Origin: Polyangiaceae bacterium
GTDB lineage: Bacteria; Myxococcota_A; Polyangia; Polyangiales; Polyangiaceae
DNA: 64,000 bases
Reading direction: 5' to 3'
Assembly (NCBI GenBank): GCA_015075635.1
Contig: JABTUA010000002.1
Span: forward strand, 2,484,708 to 2,548,707
Shown: positions 28,248 to 36,855 of the stretch, piece by piece
Position numbering within the stretch: position 1 is the stretch's first letter
How the letters are laid out: every line of letters starts with the position of its first letter
Notes under the pieces: generated by a model
What the model saw: only the letters and a program-made list of their open reading frames with translations
Database searches by the model: none
What the model was told of the DNA's origin: nothing
Made by a program: the position numbers and the translations under genes

Positions 28248-29270
28248 ATGCACGCCCTTCGCTTCGCCCGGTTCTCGTCCATGACGGCCGCCCTCGTGGC
28301 GCTCGTCGCCGCCTGCGGTTCGGACGACGGCGAGTCCCCGAGCAACACCGGCGGCGGCGGCGGCAAGGGAGGGACCGGCGGCAGCGGCGGCGCCATCAAC
28401 CTGGGTGGAGCCGGCGGCTCGAGCGCCAGCGGCTCCGGCGGCAGCGCGGCGGACAGCGGCGTCGGCTGCGGGCAAGTGAAGGGCGTAGTCCGCGACTTTC
28501 GCGCGTCGCACCCCGACTTCGAGTGCAACAAGGACACTCCGGTCAAGGTCGTCGATCCCGACAACAAGGACTGCGGCCCGTGGGATCCGGCCATCGTCGG
28601 CCCGCTCGGCACGGCGATCGGTCCCAACAGCAAGCCCGCCTACGCCGGCGGCGCCAAGACGCCGAGCACCACCGGCGCCGCCAACTTCGCCCAGTGGTTC
28701 AACGACACCGCGGGCGTGAACGCCTCCCAAGAGGTGCTGTTCCAGCTCGTCTCGACCGGCAAGGGCACGTTCGTGTACGAGACCAGCTTCTTCTTCCCCA
28801 TCGACGGCAAGCTGTTCGACGCCGAGCCGAACAACCCCGACAGCAACTTCTACCCCTCCGACGACGGCAAGAAGCGGAACTTCCACTTCACCTACGAGCT
28901 CCACACCACCTTCCGCTACAAGCCCGGCAGCACGTTCCTGTTCCGCGGCGACGACGACGTGTTCGTGTACATCAACGGCAAGCTGGCGGTGAACATCGGC
29001 GGCATCCACGTGCCCATGGAGGGCAAGATCGACCTCGACAAGGGTCGCGTGGAAATCACCTCCCCGATGGGCTTCCCGACGCTCGGCGTGAACGGCGGCC
29101 TCGGCTTCACCGAGTCCATCACCGACGGCGTCGCAGGCACCGTGAACCTGGGCCTGACCGAGAACGAGATCTACGCGATGGACTTCTTCTTCGCCGAGCG
29201 GAACTGCTGCGCGTCGAACTTCCGGCTCGAGACCAACTTCGAGTTCGTGGACTGCGGGATCGTGAAGTAG
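28248..29270 (+). CDS. Fibro-slime/PA14-like lipoprotein
   Basis: A 340-residue lipoprotein: lipobox LVAAC, Gly/Ser linker (~residues 25-65), then a fibro-slime domain. Family signature segments are VRDFRASHPDFE, NFHFTYELHTTFRYKPGSTF and LFRGDDDVFVYINGKLAVNIGGIH, the last with the Asp-rich Ca/sugar-binding loop of PA14-like folds. Such proteins are on the surface or in extracellular slime of myxobacteria and some anaerobes, and probably bind polysaccharide. A bidirectional hairpin follows the stop. Confidence 0.88.
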   Translation: MHALRFARFSSMTAALVALVAACGSDDGESPSNTGGGGGKGGTGGSGGAINLGGAGGSSASGSGGSAADSGVGCGQVKGVVRDFRASHPDFECNKDTPVKVVDPDNKDCGPWDPAIVGPLGTAIGPNSKPAYAGGAKTPSTTGAANFAQWFNDTAGVNASQEVLFQLVSTGKGTFVYETSFFFPIDGKLFDAEPNNPDSNFYPSDDGKKRNFHFTYELHTTFRYKPGSTFLFRGDDDVFVYINGKLAVNIGGIHVPMEGKIDLDKGRVEITSPMGFPTLGVNGGLGFTESITDGVAGTVNLGLTENEIYAMDFFFAERNCCASNFRLETNFEFVDCGIVK

Positions 29271-29305
29271 GCGAAGGCGCGCCGCACGTGACGACGCGCC
29301 TTCGC
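29271..29305. terminator. Hairpin between convergent genes
   Basis: An 11-bp perfect stem GCGAAGGCGCG / CGCGCCTTCGC with a 13-base loop, between two converging stops. No T tract on either side, so a weak or factor-assisted bidirectional terminator. Confidence 0.55.
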
Positions 29306-29313
29306 ACCTCGAC

Positions 29314-29931
29314 TCAGCACTTGCCGGACGACTTGTAGGTCTGGAGCAATGTGTTGCAGACGCTGTCGCCACCGGCCTTGATCTGGTTGTAGGTCGTCTC
29401 GCAATTGGTCTTGTCATTGCCGCTGAGGCTGGCGCAGCAAGCCGCCAGATCCGCGCAGGTGCCGCCACCGCTGGCACCGCCCGTGCCGGTCGCGCCGCCG
29501 GTGCCCGCGCACTGCTGGAGCTCCGCGGAGCACTGCGAGGTGACGCAGCCGCTGAGCGTGGTGGTCATGCAGGTCTGGCAGGTCGCGTCCATCTGGCACT
29601 TCTGCGTGCAGGTCGTGTCGCAGTTGCAGGCGACCACGCAGTTCATGTAGGTCTCGCACTTGCCGCCCGCGAAGCTGCCGGTCTTGTAGCTCGCGCCCAG
29701 GCAGTCCTTGTACTCGGCGTCGCACTTGGACTGCGCGCAGTTGGTGTAGGCCGGGCAGTCGTTGCCGCCCTGTTTGGCCGGATCGCAGCCGCCGCTGCCA
29801 CCGGTGCCGCTGCCGCCGCTGCCGCCGGAGCCCCCGGTGCTGCTGCTACCGCCGCCGTCGTCGCCGCCGCAGCCGATCATCGTCATTCCGACCACCGAGA
29901 CCACCGTCACCACGATCTTTGCAAAGCTCAT
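29314..29931 (-). CDS. Cys-rich surface lipoprotein
   Basis: A 205-residue lipoprotein; ATG at 29931 follows GGAGGAG. Lipobox MIGCGG, Gly/Ser linker, then a domain with ~20 Cys in a repeated pattern (CPAYTNCAQSKCDAEYKDCLG, CNCDTTCTQKCQMDATCQTC), which suggests several disulphide-bonded repeats, then a second Gly linker and a short C-terminal domain (CADLAACCASLSGNDKTNCE). This repeated architecture is common in Polyangiales but its function is unknown. Confidence 0.78.
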   Translation of the reverse strand: MSFAKIVVTVVSVVGMTMIGCGGDDGGGSSSTGGSGGSGGSGTGGSGGCDPAKQGGNDCPAYTNCAQSKCDAEYKDCLGASYKTGSFAGGKCETYMNCVVACNCDTTCTQKCQMDATCQTCMTTTLSGCVTSQCSAELQQCAGTGGATGTGGASGGGTCADLAACCASLSGNDKTNCETTYNQIKAGGDSVCNTLLQTYKSSGKC

Positions 29932-30045
29932 GACTCTCCTCCGGCGTGCCTTGGATGGACACGTCTCATCAAACTCGTGACCATACTCGCCTGCAAACGC
30001 GCTGGTCAATTCCGCTGGATGCGCCCGATGACGTGGGTCAGCTGG

Positions 30046-30835
30046 TCAGTGCCCGAGGCGCTTTTGCAGGAGCGTCTTCATCGCCGCGGATCTCGCGTCC
30101 AGGCGCTTCCGCAGCGCCTCGTCCGGCACGAGAGTGAGCTTCTCCTGGTCCCAGTCCCCGATGATCAGGCCGTAGCCCCACTCGATGAGCTCGTCGACGC
30201 GGCAGCGTTGGGGCTCCGCCTTGCACTCCGCGCGCTCCTCCGCCCGGCGTTTGGCGAGCCCTTCCTTGAACGCGAAGGTGCGCTTCTGGTACCGCCCGCC
30301 GACCAGCTCGAAGACCACCGGAAACGAGGGCGTGGTCGCGTAGGAGAGCACCGGATCGCCTTCCTCCACCTTGAATGGCGGGACGATGCAGGAACAGCTC
30401 CGGCACGCCATCGCCGCCGAGATCGCCGCACCACTCGACCATCAGCGACATGCGCTGCTTCGGCTCGCCCGGGCCGAGCGAGTACTCGCGACCTTTGGCC
30501 TGGTAGACGCGCTTGCCGCTCGCGTCGCGCACCCGCACGTAGGGCTCGTTGCCGCTCGTGGCGTCGGCGAGGTGCTCGACCTGGAAGCCGCCACAGGTGA
30601 ACGAGCCCGCGGGCTCCGACCCCGGGGTCGTGAACTCCCGCGGTAATCGGCGCGAGGGCAGCTCCTCCCACACCGGAGGCGGGGGCGCGGCGACGCTGCC
30701 CGAAAGAGCCGGGACCGGTGGCGCGAGCGCGGGCACTTGGGGCGCGGCCTTGGGCTTCTCAGCCTGTTCCGCGGGCGGCGCTGCCGCGGCGCAGCCCATT
30801 GCCAGGAGAGCCAAGGCGAAGACGAACACGATCAC
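30046..30835 (-). pseudogene. Lipoprotein gene with frameshift
   Basis: The first part (from GTG at 30835) reads a lipoprotein signal (LLAMGCA), a Pro/Ala linker and a domain ending LMVEWCGDLGGDGVPELFL, a repeat like those of FG-GAP proteins. From about 30400 the sensible reading moves to another frame (KVEEGDPVLSYATTPSFPVV ... LLQKRLGH), which runs to 30046. One inserted or missing base between about 30370 and 30410 would join the halves. It could be a real mutation or a sequencing error. No domain beyond the GDGVPEL segment is recognised. Confidence 0.6.
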
Positions 30836-30869
30836 AGACTACTCGACCTCCGCAGCCCGGCATTTTAGG

Positions 30870-31457
30870 GTGGCGGCCGTGGATCGGGGAACTCGCGTGT
30901 TCTGGGGCCTGGTCGTCGTCCTGTCCGGGGCAACGCTCTTCTACGCCCGCGGCGCGTCGGAGCAGCTCGCGTCGGCGAAGGCCGCGGAGATCAGCCTCAA
31001 GACCGGGGATCTCGTCAAGGTGACCCAGGTCGTGGACGGGGACTCCGTCGTGGTCGCCGACGCCAGCGGCGCGAACGTCGGCGTCCGCATCCTGGGTATC
31101 AAGACCTTCGGCGCCAAGGCCGACCGTGACGCCGCGACGCGCTTCGGCCGCGACGCCGTCGCAGCCATCGAAGAGATGACGAAGGAAGAGCCGGTGCGCG
31201 TGCTGGTCCACTCGACGGAGAAGGACAAACACGGCCGCACGCTGGCCACCCTATACGTCGGTGACGAAGACATCGGCCTCGTGCTGGTGAAGCGCGGGCT
31301 CGCTCTCACTTACACCGCGTACCCCGTACCGCAGACGCAGATCTACCTGGAGGCGCAGGCCGACGCGCAGGCGGCGGAGCGCGGGCTCTGGGGCGACGAA
31401 GCGGTCGCAGCCCGGGCCGTTCAGCTCTCCCGCGAGTGGAGCCGAGGCGCGGAATGA
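30870..31457 (+). CDS. Staphylococcal-nuclease-like domain protein, catalytic residues replaced
   Basis: About 195 residues from GTG 30870 (or 30879). An N-terminal membrane anchor (VFWGLVVVLSGATLFYA) precedes an SNase OB fold at ~50-170: VTQVVDGDSVVV, VRILGIKTFG, DKHGRTLATLYV, LVKRGLALTY, AERGLWGD. The normal R-x-x-G-I-D-T-P-E has become VRILGIKTFG, so the Ca-binding Asp (D40) and the general-base Glu (E43) are lost, while the Arg of the HGRTLA segment stays. It is probably a non-catalytic binding module. Its stop overlaps the channel gene (ATGA). Confidence 0.85.
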   Translation: MAAVDRGTRVFWGLVVVLSGATLFYARGASEQLASAKAAEISLKTGDLVKVTQVVDGDSVVVADASGANVGVRILGIKTFGAKADRDAATRFGRDAVAAIEEMTKEEPVRVLVHSTEKDKHGRTLATLYVGDEDIGLVLVKRGLALTYTAYPVPQTQIYLEAQADAQAAERGLWGDEAVAARAVQLSREWSRGAE

Positions 31458-32497
31458 TCCAGGTCCTGATGCGCTTCTTCTCGCGGCGCGTGCTGCGGCA
31501 CCCGCCGGCACCGCTGCGCGTCAGCGTGCTGATGGCGGTGATCCTCGCGTACGGCACCACCGGGTACCTCTACTTCGAGCTGCCCGAGAACCCGAGCCTC
31601 ACCTGGATGGACGGCGCCTGGTACTCCATCGTGACCATGACCACAGTCGGCTACGGCGACTTCTTCCCGAAGTCGCTCGGTGGTCGGTTGCTCGTGGCGG
31701 TGCCGCTGATGTTCTTCGGTATCGGCCTGCTCGGCTACGTGCTCTCGATCGCCGCTAGCGCGCTGGTTCAGGCCAAGAACAAGGAGCTCCATGGCATGGC
31801 AGACGTGTCCGTCGAAGGTCACCTGGTGATCATCAATTATCCGAACCTGAGCAAGGTGGAGCGCGTACTCGACGACCTCAACGGCGACCCGAGCTTCGGT
31901 CAGCGCGACGTCGTGTTGATCGACGAAGATCTCCCTGAGATACCCCCCGAGCTGAGCTCTCGGGGCGTGCGCTTCGTCCGAGGCAATCCCACCCGGGACG
32001 AGACCTTGAGCCGTGCCAACATCGATCACAGCGCCTACGTGATCGTGCTGACGAAGGTTCCGGGAAACCCGCACTCCGACAACCAGAACGTGGCCATCAC
32101 GCTCGCCATCGAGGCGCGGCACCGGAAGGTCCACTCGGTCGTGGAGTGCGTGGACTATTCTGCGCAGGAGCTGCTCAAGAAGGCTGGCTGCGACGCAATC
32201 GTGTGCACTTCGCGCTTCGACGCCCACTTCCTCTCGAACGAGCTGCTCAACCCCGGCGTGCAGGAGATCGTGGAGGAGCTTACCTCCACCCAGGGTCAGC
32301 AGATCTTCGTCACGGAGGTCGCGCGCAGCGAGGGCCTGAGCTTCTCGAAGCTGGCGGACCACTGCAAGAAGCACGGTCACATCGCCATCGGCGCGCGTAT
32401 CGACGGGGTCACTCAGCTGAACATCACCGACGACCGCAAGCTCTCGAAGGGCGACGCCGTGATCAGCATCGGGGAAGATAGGCTGAACGTGCTGTGA
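31454..32497 (+). CDS. Potassium channel with RCK/TrkA domains
   Basis: A 347-residue protein with two membrane helices flanking the selectivity filter TTVGYGD (~residue 63), then a cytosolic RCK-N (Rossmann) domain (HLVIINYP, VVLIDEDLPE, VRFVRGNPTRDETLSRA) and a TrkA-C-like domain (~260-347). Organisation as in MthK/Kch-type channels. The first glycine-rich loop of the RCK-N domain is changed (INYPNLSK rather than GxGxxG), so nucleotide binding may be weak. Coupled to the nuclease-like gene. Confidence 0.93.
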   Translation: MIQVLMRFFSRRVLRHPPAPLRVSVLMAVILAYGTTGYLYFELPENPSLTWMDGAWYSIVTMTTVGYGDFFPKSLGGRLLVAVPLMFFGIGLLGYVLSIAASALVQAKNKELHGMADVSVEGHLVIINYPNLSKVERVLDDLNGDPSFGQRDVVLIDEDLPEIPPELSSRGVRFVRGNPTRDETLSRANIDHSAYVIVLTKVPGNPHSDNQNVAITLAIEARHRKVHSVVECVDYSAQELLKKAGCDAIVCTSRFDAHFLSNELLNPGVQEIVEELTSTQGQQIFVTEVARSEGLSFSKLADHCKKHGHIAIGARIDGVTQLNITDDRKLSKGDAVISIGEDRLNVL

Positions 32498-32506
32498 CTC
32501 GGGAGC

Positions 32507-32989
32507 TCACTCCACGAGCTCGATCTCGTACTCCAGGAGCTGCCCCGCGCGCTCGACCTCGACGACGTCGCCGGCCCGCGCTCCAATCAGCGCCGAGCCC
32601 AGGGGAGAGGCCGGCGTCACCACGCGCGCCTCGACCCCGCCGCTTCTGACCCGCGTCCCTGCCCCGGCCGGGAGCAAGAAGACCCGCAGCGTTCCCGACG
32701 CCGATCCGAGCGTCACCAGCGCGGCCTGAGCCACGGGCTCGTCGCCGCCGAAGGTCCGGAGCTCGACCGCCGAGAGGCGCAGGAGCTCGTCGCCGAGCTC
32801 GGCGACCCGCAGAGCCTGGCCCCGCGCGAGGTACGAAGCCTCCGTGGCGCGCATGTCCTTGTCCCCTTCGGCGCGGTTCTCCTCGTGGGTCGCGCCGGCC
32901 GCGCTGGCGCGGTGCGCCGCGAGCAGCGTCTCTCGCTCGTGCTCCAGCGCCGCGGCCACCTGGGCGGTGAGCTCTCGCTTGTCGACCAC
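32507..32989 (-). CDS. GreA/GreB-family protein
   Basis: A 160-residue protein with an N-terminal helical/coiled-coil region (HEENRAEGDKDMRATEASYLARGQ) and a C-terminal Gre FKBP-like domain with the signature VVTPASPLGSALIGARAGDVVEV. GreA and GreB bind the RNA-polymerase secondary channel and stimulate transcript cleavage. The acidic tip of the coiled coil (D41/E44 in GreA) is not clearly present, so it may act like Rnk or other anti-Gre variants. Converges with the K-channel gene. Confidence 0.82.
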   Translation of the reverse strand: MVDKRELTAQVAAALEHERETLLAAHRASAAGATHEENRAEGDKDMRATEASYLARGQALRVAELGDELLRLSAVELRTFGGDEPVAQAALVTLGSASGTLRVFLLPAGAGTRVRSGGVEARVVTPASPLGSALIGARAGDVVEVERAGQLLEYEIELVE

Positions 32990-33004
32990 CCCGGCCCCCC
33001 CGCC

Positions 33005-34075
33005 TCACTGCTTCGCGAAGAAGTACAGGGGCTGATTCGCGCCTTCGCTCACCGTGTAGTACCCCGTGCCGTCCGCTGCGAAGCCGATGGCCTCGCCCTG
33101 CGGCTCGCTCTGGTGCGGGACCTTGCAGGGCTCGCCGGCCAGCGCCTGCGCCACCGTCGTCGCGCCGCCCCGCCGCCAGAGAAATGCGCTCGAATAGGTG
33201 CGGATCAACACCGCGTCGCCGCTCGGTGAGATGTCGCTCGCGGTCGTCAGCGTGCCTCCGGCGAGCGGACCCGCGCCGAAGCTGAGAGAGCCCACCTGCT
33301 CCAGCACGCCGCTCGAGAGCGGCGCCGCGGCCCGGAACACCGGGCTCACCCCGCTCGACGCCTTGGTGACGAGGAACAGATCCGAGGTCTTCGGATCGAC
33401 CATCAAGGACTCGGAGTTGTGCGCCTTGTCGGGGTAGGTGAACGTGAACGTCTCGACTGCGGTCAAGGTCTTGTCCGCGGCGGGGCCGGCCGCGCTCACC
33501 ACGGGCTCGGCGACGCGGTAGATTCTTATGCTCGCTCGCGCCTCGGCGTTGTCGCCGATGTCGCCGGCGTAGAGGTAGCTCTCCCCTGCGCTGGGCCCCG
33601 GGCCAACGGCGAGGTCTTCCCAGTCCTGGGCCGTTGCACCGTCCAAGGTGAAGACGCCCAAGTGCGTACCGTCCTTCGTCATGGCGTAGAGCTTCGGGCC
33701 GTCGCCGGAGTCGTTGTGCAGCCAGAACACGCCCGCGTTCTTGCGACTCTCGACGATGCCGCTGGCTTCGGTCACGCCGGCGAAGGCGACGTTGCCGGTC
33801 TTCACGCCGCCCGCGAAGGTCGGGCACGCTCCGCCCCCGCTGCCGGCAGCCCCCCCACTCGGCGCGCCGCCCGTCGCCGACCCGGCGCTACCGCCGCCAC
33901 CGCCGCTACCGCCGCCGCTCGGTGCGCCGCCGCTCGACGTGCTGCCGCCGGCAGGCGCCCCACCGCTGGCGGTCGAGCCGCCGCTTGAGGGCTTTTCGTC
34001 TCCGCCCGAAGACTCGCCGCACGCCATGCAGGCGCAGACCAGGAGCGAGGCTGCACCGAAGGGGATCTGGCGCAT
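33005..34075 (-). CDS. Lipoprotein with beta-propeller-like domain
   Basis: A 356-residue lipoprotein: lipobox ACMACG, Gly/Ser linker to ~residue 75, then a propeller-type domain with repeats such as ASGIVESRKNAGVFWLHNDSG, PKLYAMTKDGTHLGVFTLDG, DWEDLAVGPG and YLYAGDIGDN. This pattern (ASG-x-HND, DWED) is that of the SdiA-regulated/phytase-like extracellular propeller group. A catalytic role is unproven. Located 15 bases after the Gre-like gene start on the same strand. Confidence 0.78.
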   Translation of the reverse strand: MRQIPFGAASLLVCACMACGESSGGDEKPSSGGSTASGGAPAGGSTSSGGAPSGGGSGGGGGSAGSATGGAPSGGAAGSGGGACPTFAGGVKTGNVAFAGVTEASGIVESRKNAGVFWLHNDSGDGPKLYAMTKDGTHLGVFTLDGATAQDWEDLAVGPGPSAGESYLYAGDIGDNAEARASIRIYRVAEPVVSAAGPAADKTLTAVETFTFTYPDKAHNSESLMVDPKTSDLFLVTKASSGVSPVFRAAAPLSSGVLEQVGSLSFGAGPLAGGTLTTASDISPSGDAVLIRTYSSAFLWRRGGATTVAQALAGEPCKVPHQSEPQGEAIGFAADGTGYYTVSEGANQPLYFFAKQ

Positions 34076-34129
34076 GACGGTGGCATTTCAGCACGGCTCG
34101 GCGGACGAGTGCGGAAAATCCTGGCTCCG

Positions 34130-35002
34130 TCACTTGGCGTGCTCGCTCCAGAACGGGAAGGCCTCGTCCAAGTAGACCTCTCGGGCACCATGGCCGACGC
34201 GATGCTCGGCGACGCGGACGGGCCACTTGGCTTTCTCGAGCAGCCGGCCGAGCTCCCGCGCGGACTCGCCGACCGTGTCGTAGAGCCCGTAGCCGATGTA
34301 GACGGGTCGGGGCCGACGCTCTCCGAGGGCCGGGTCGAGCACCGTGGTGCCCCCGGAGATGGCGCCGAAGCCGTCCACCTCGATGCCGCCACGCTGCGCC
34401 AGCGTCGCGACGAAGTACGCGCCGGATGACGAGCCTGCCAGGTACACCCGCTGGAACTGGATCCCGGTCGCCGCCTCGAAGCTCTTCCGGGCGGAGAGCA
34501 CGCGTTCCACCAGCTCCGGCCCGTAGCGCTTGTGGCTGTTCGGGGCCGTCGGCCAACCCCACCACTTCTCGAGGCCCTTGGGTGCGAGCCCCTGATTGCC
34601 GCGGGGCATCAGCGCCGCCGCGCCGGCTCGACGCGACGCGTTCGCCACCACGGCCTGGTAGTTGGTCTTCTGCACGCTGGTCTTCTCGGGCGGGACGACC
34701 CCGTGCAGGTAGATGAGCAAGGTCTGGGTCGGCGCCTCCGGCAGAAAGAAGCACGTCGTCGCGTCGAGCCCCTGCACCGACTCCGTACACCAGTCGGTCG
34801 AGACCGGCGCAGGTGTACGCGGGGGCCAGGCGACGCTCCGCTCCTGCGGCTCGGGTTCGGCGGCGCTGGGCAGCGCAGGCTGCCGCGGCGCTGGTGAAGC
34901 TGCGGGTCGAGGAGCCGGGACCGGTGCGGGTGCTCGCGGTGCGGAAGCCTCCGCACAAGCGACGAGCAGGACGGTGGAGAGAGCCACTCCGGCACGGGTC
35001 AT
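34130..35002 (-). CDS. Alpha/beta-hydrolase lipoprotein
   Basis: A 290-residue protein with lipobox LLVACA and a Pro/Ala linker to ~residue 60. The hydrolase domain has LIYLHGVVPP (oxyanion strand), the nucleophile elbow LAGSSSGAYF (G-x-S-x-G), a possible Asp in YIGYGLYDTVG, and a late His in RVGHGAREVYL. It resembles PHB-depolymerase/feruloyl-esterase-type enzymes and would act in the periplasm or on the surface. Substrate unknown. Confidence 0.82.
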   Translation of the reverse strand: MTRAGVALSTVLLVACAEASAPRAPAPVPAPRPAASPAPRQPALPSAAEPEPQERSVAWPPRTPAPVSTDWCTESVQGLDATTCFFLPEAPTQTLLIYLHGVVPPEKTSVQKTNYQAVVANASRRAGAAALMPRGNQGLAPKGLEKWWGWPTAPNSHKRYGPELVERVLSARKSFEAATGIQFQRVYLAGSSSGAYFVATLAQRGGIEVDGFGAISGGTTVLDPALGERRPRPVYIGYGLYDTVGESARELGRLLEKAKWPVRVAEHRVGHGAREVYLDEAFPFWSEHAK

Positions 35003-35100
35003 GATCGCCCCGAATTGTAGCCAGCAGGGTGGACCCGGACCAATCGCCTGCTCGCCCGCACGGTTATGGGCTAGGACGCCAGAACCCTGGAGGAAATCCC

Positions 35101-36855
35101 ATGCAGACGGTGGTCGGCGGCGAAGTGGTCGCGGCGATGTTGGCGAAGGAAGGTGTCGAGAAGGTCTTCGGCATCGTCGACGGAACGTACCTGGGCTTCT
35201 ACGCCAGCTTCGAGAAGTACGGCATCGAGCTCGTCTCCCCGCGACACGAGACCTGTGCCGCGCACATGGCCGGCGCGTATGCGCGCCTCACGGGCAAGCT
35301 CGGCGTGTGTATGGCGAGCAACGGCCCGGGCGTCGCGAACATCCTGCCAGGCGTGGCCGTCGAGAACGGCGAGGGCAACCGCGTGCTCCTGATCACGAGC
35401 TGCCGGCGCCAGGGCATCGCCTACCCGGATCGCGGGGGCACCTTCCAGTACTTCGACCAGGTCGCCGTGACCCGTCCGATGACCAAGTGGAGCGGGGCGG
35501 CATCGAGCTTCGAGCGCATCCCCGAGATGATGCGCCGTGCCTTCCGCATCTCCCACCGCGGCCGGCCCGGCGTGGTGCACGTGGACATCCCCGAGAACGT
35601 GATGAACGGGACCTTCACGACCACGGAGAGCTTCGCGGCCGAACCGTCGTCGTACCGGGTCACCTCGCCTATCGCGCCCTCCCGTGCGGACGTCGAGCGC
35701 GTCGCCGAGCTCTTGCTGTCCGCGGAGCGCCCGCTGCTCCACGCCGGCAGCGGGGTCGTGCACGCCCGCGCCTTCGAGGAGCTCCTGCGCGTGGCCGAGC
35801 TGCTCCGCGCTCCGGTCAGCACCAGCTGGGGCGCCCGCGGCGCGATCCCCGAGCCGCACGCGCTGGCGCTGCCGACCAACGCCCTCGAGGCGGTGCAGGC
35901 CGCTCGCGCCGGCGCCGATCTGGTGTTGGTGCTCGGCTCTCGGCTCGGCGAGACGGACTTCTGGGGCAAGCCCCCCTACTGGGGCAAGGCGAGCGAGCAG
36001 CGCTTCGTCCAGGTGGACAACGACGAGGAGGTCCTTGGGCTGAACCGCCGCACGGAGCTGTGCGTGCTGGCTGACTGCCGGCAGTTCCTGGCCGCGCTGG
36101 GCGAAGAGCTGGCAAAGAAGGGCCTCGGCGCCGAGCGCGCGAAGAGCCGCGACGCCCGCCTGGCCGAGCTCGCCGGGCTCCGCGTCAAGGCCGCGAGCGA
36201 GCTGTCCGCGGCCCTCGAGAACCGCTCCGCGCCGATGCCGCCGGCTCACGTGCCCCACACGCTGCGGAAGCTGCTCGAGGACGACGCCATCCTGGTGGTG
36301 GACGGCGGCAACACCGCGGTCTGGGCGCAGTTCTTCCACGAGGTGCGAGTGCCCAACACGTTCCTCGGCACCTTCAAGCTGGGCATGCTGGGCGCCGGCG
36401 TCGCGCAGGCGCTGGGCGCGAAGGTGGCCCAGCCCAAGCGCCGCGTGGTGTGCGTGCTCGGCGACGGCGCGATGGGCTTCCACGCCCAGGAGCTCGAGAC
36501 GGCTGTGCGGCAGAAGCTCGCGGTGACCTACGTCGTGCTCTGCGATCGCCAGTGGGGCATGGTCAAGCTGACCCAGCAGGTCGGCCTCGGCGGCATGCGC
36601 CAAGTCCTGGGCAGCGAGCGCGAGGGCACCATCAACACCGACTTCGAGGAGATCCGCTTCGACGACCTCGCGCGCAGCATGGGCGCCCACGGTGAGCGCG
36701 TCGCTTCCCCCGACGACCTGACCGCAGCGCTCCGGCGCGCCCTCGATTGCGGCGGGCCCGCCGTGGTGCACGTGGACGTGGATCCGATGCTGCACCTGTG
36801 GGCGCCGGGGCTTCAGCTGTTCAAGGACATGCACCAGGAGCCCGCCGGCGAATGA
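35101..36855 (+). CDS. ThDP-dependent enzyme, acetolactate-synthase-like
   Basis: A 584-residue three-domain ThDP enzyme. The N-terminal PYR domain has the catalytic Glu region (SPRHETCAAHMAGAYAR) and NGPGVANILPG; the central domain is ~200-340; the C-terminal PP domain has the GDG cofactor motif (LGDGAMGFHAQELETAVR...DRQWGM). Related to acetolactate synthase, benzoylformate decarboxylase and oxalyl-CoA decarboxylase; the exact substrate cannot be chosen. It is followed by an overlapping epimerase gene, so both may act in one pathway. Confidence 0.88.
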   Translation: MQTVVGGEVVAAMLAKEGVEKVFGIVDGTYLGFYASFEKYGIELVSPRHETCAAHMAGAYARLTGKLGVCMASNGPGVANILPGVAVENGEGNRVLLITSCRRQGIAYPDRGGTFQYFDQVAVTRPMTKWSGAASSFERIPEMMRRAFRISHRGRPGVVHVDIPENVMNGTFTTTESFAAEPSSYRVTSPIAPSRADVERVAELLLSAERPLLHAGSGVVHARAFEELLRVAELLRAPVSTSWGARGAIPEPHALALPTNALEAVQAARAGADLVLVLGSRLGETDFWGKPPYWGKASEQRFVQVDNDEEVLGLNRRTELCVLADCRQFLAALGEELAKKGLGAERAKSRDARLAELAGLRVKAASELSAALENRSAPMPPAHVPHTLRKLLEDDAILVVDGGNTAVWAQFFHEVRVPNTFLGTFKLGMLGAGVAQALGAKVAQPKRRVVCVLGDGAMGFHAQELETAVRQKLAVTYVVLCDRQWGMVKLTQQVGLGGMRQVLGSEREGTINTDFEEIRFDDLARSMGAHGERVASPDDLTAALRRALDCGGPAVVHVDVDPMLHLWAPGLQLFKDMHQEPAGE

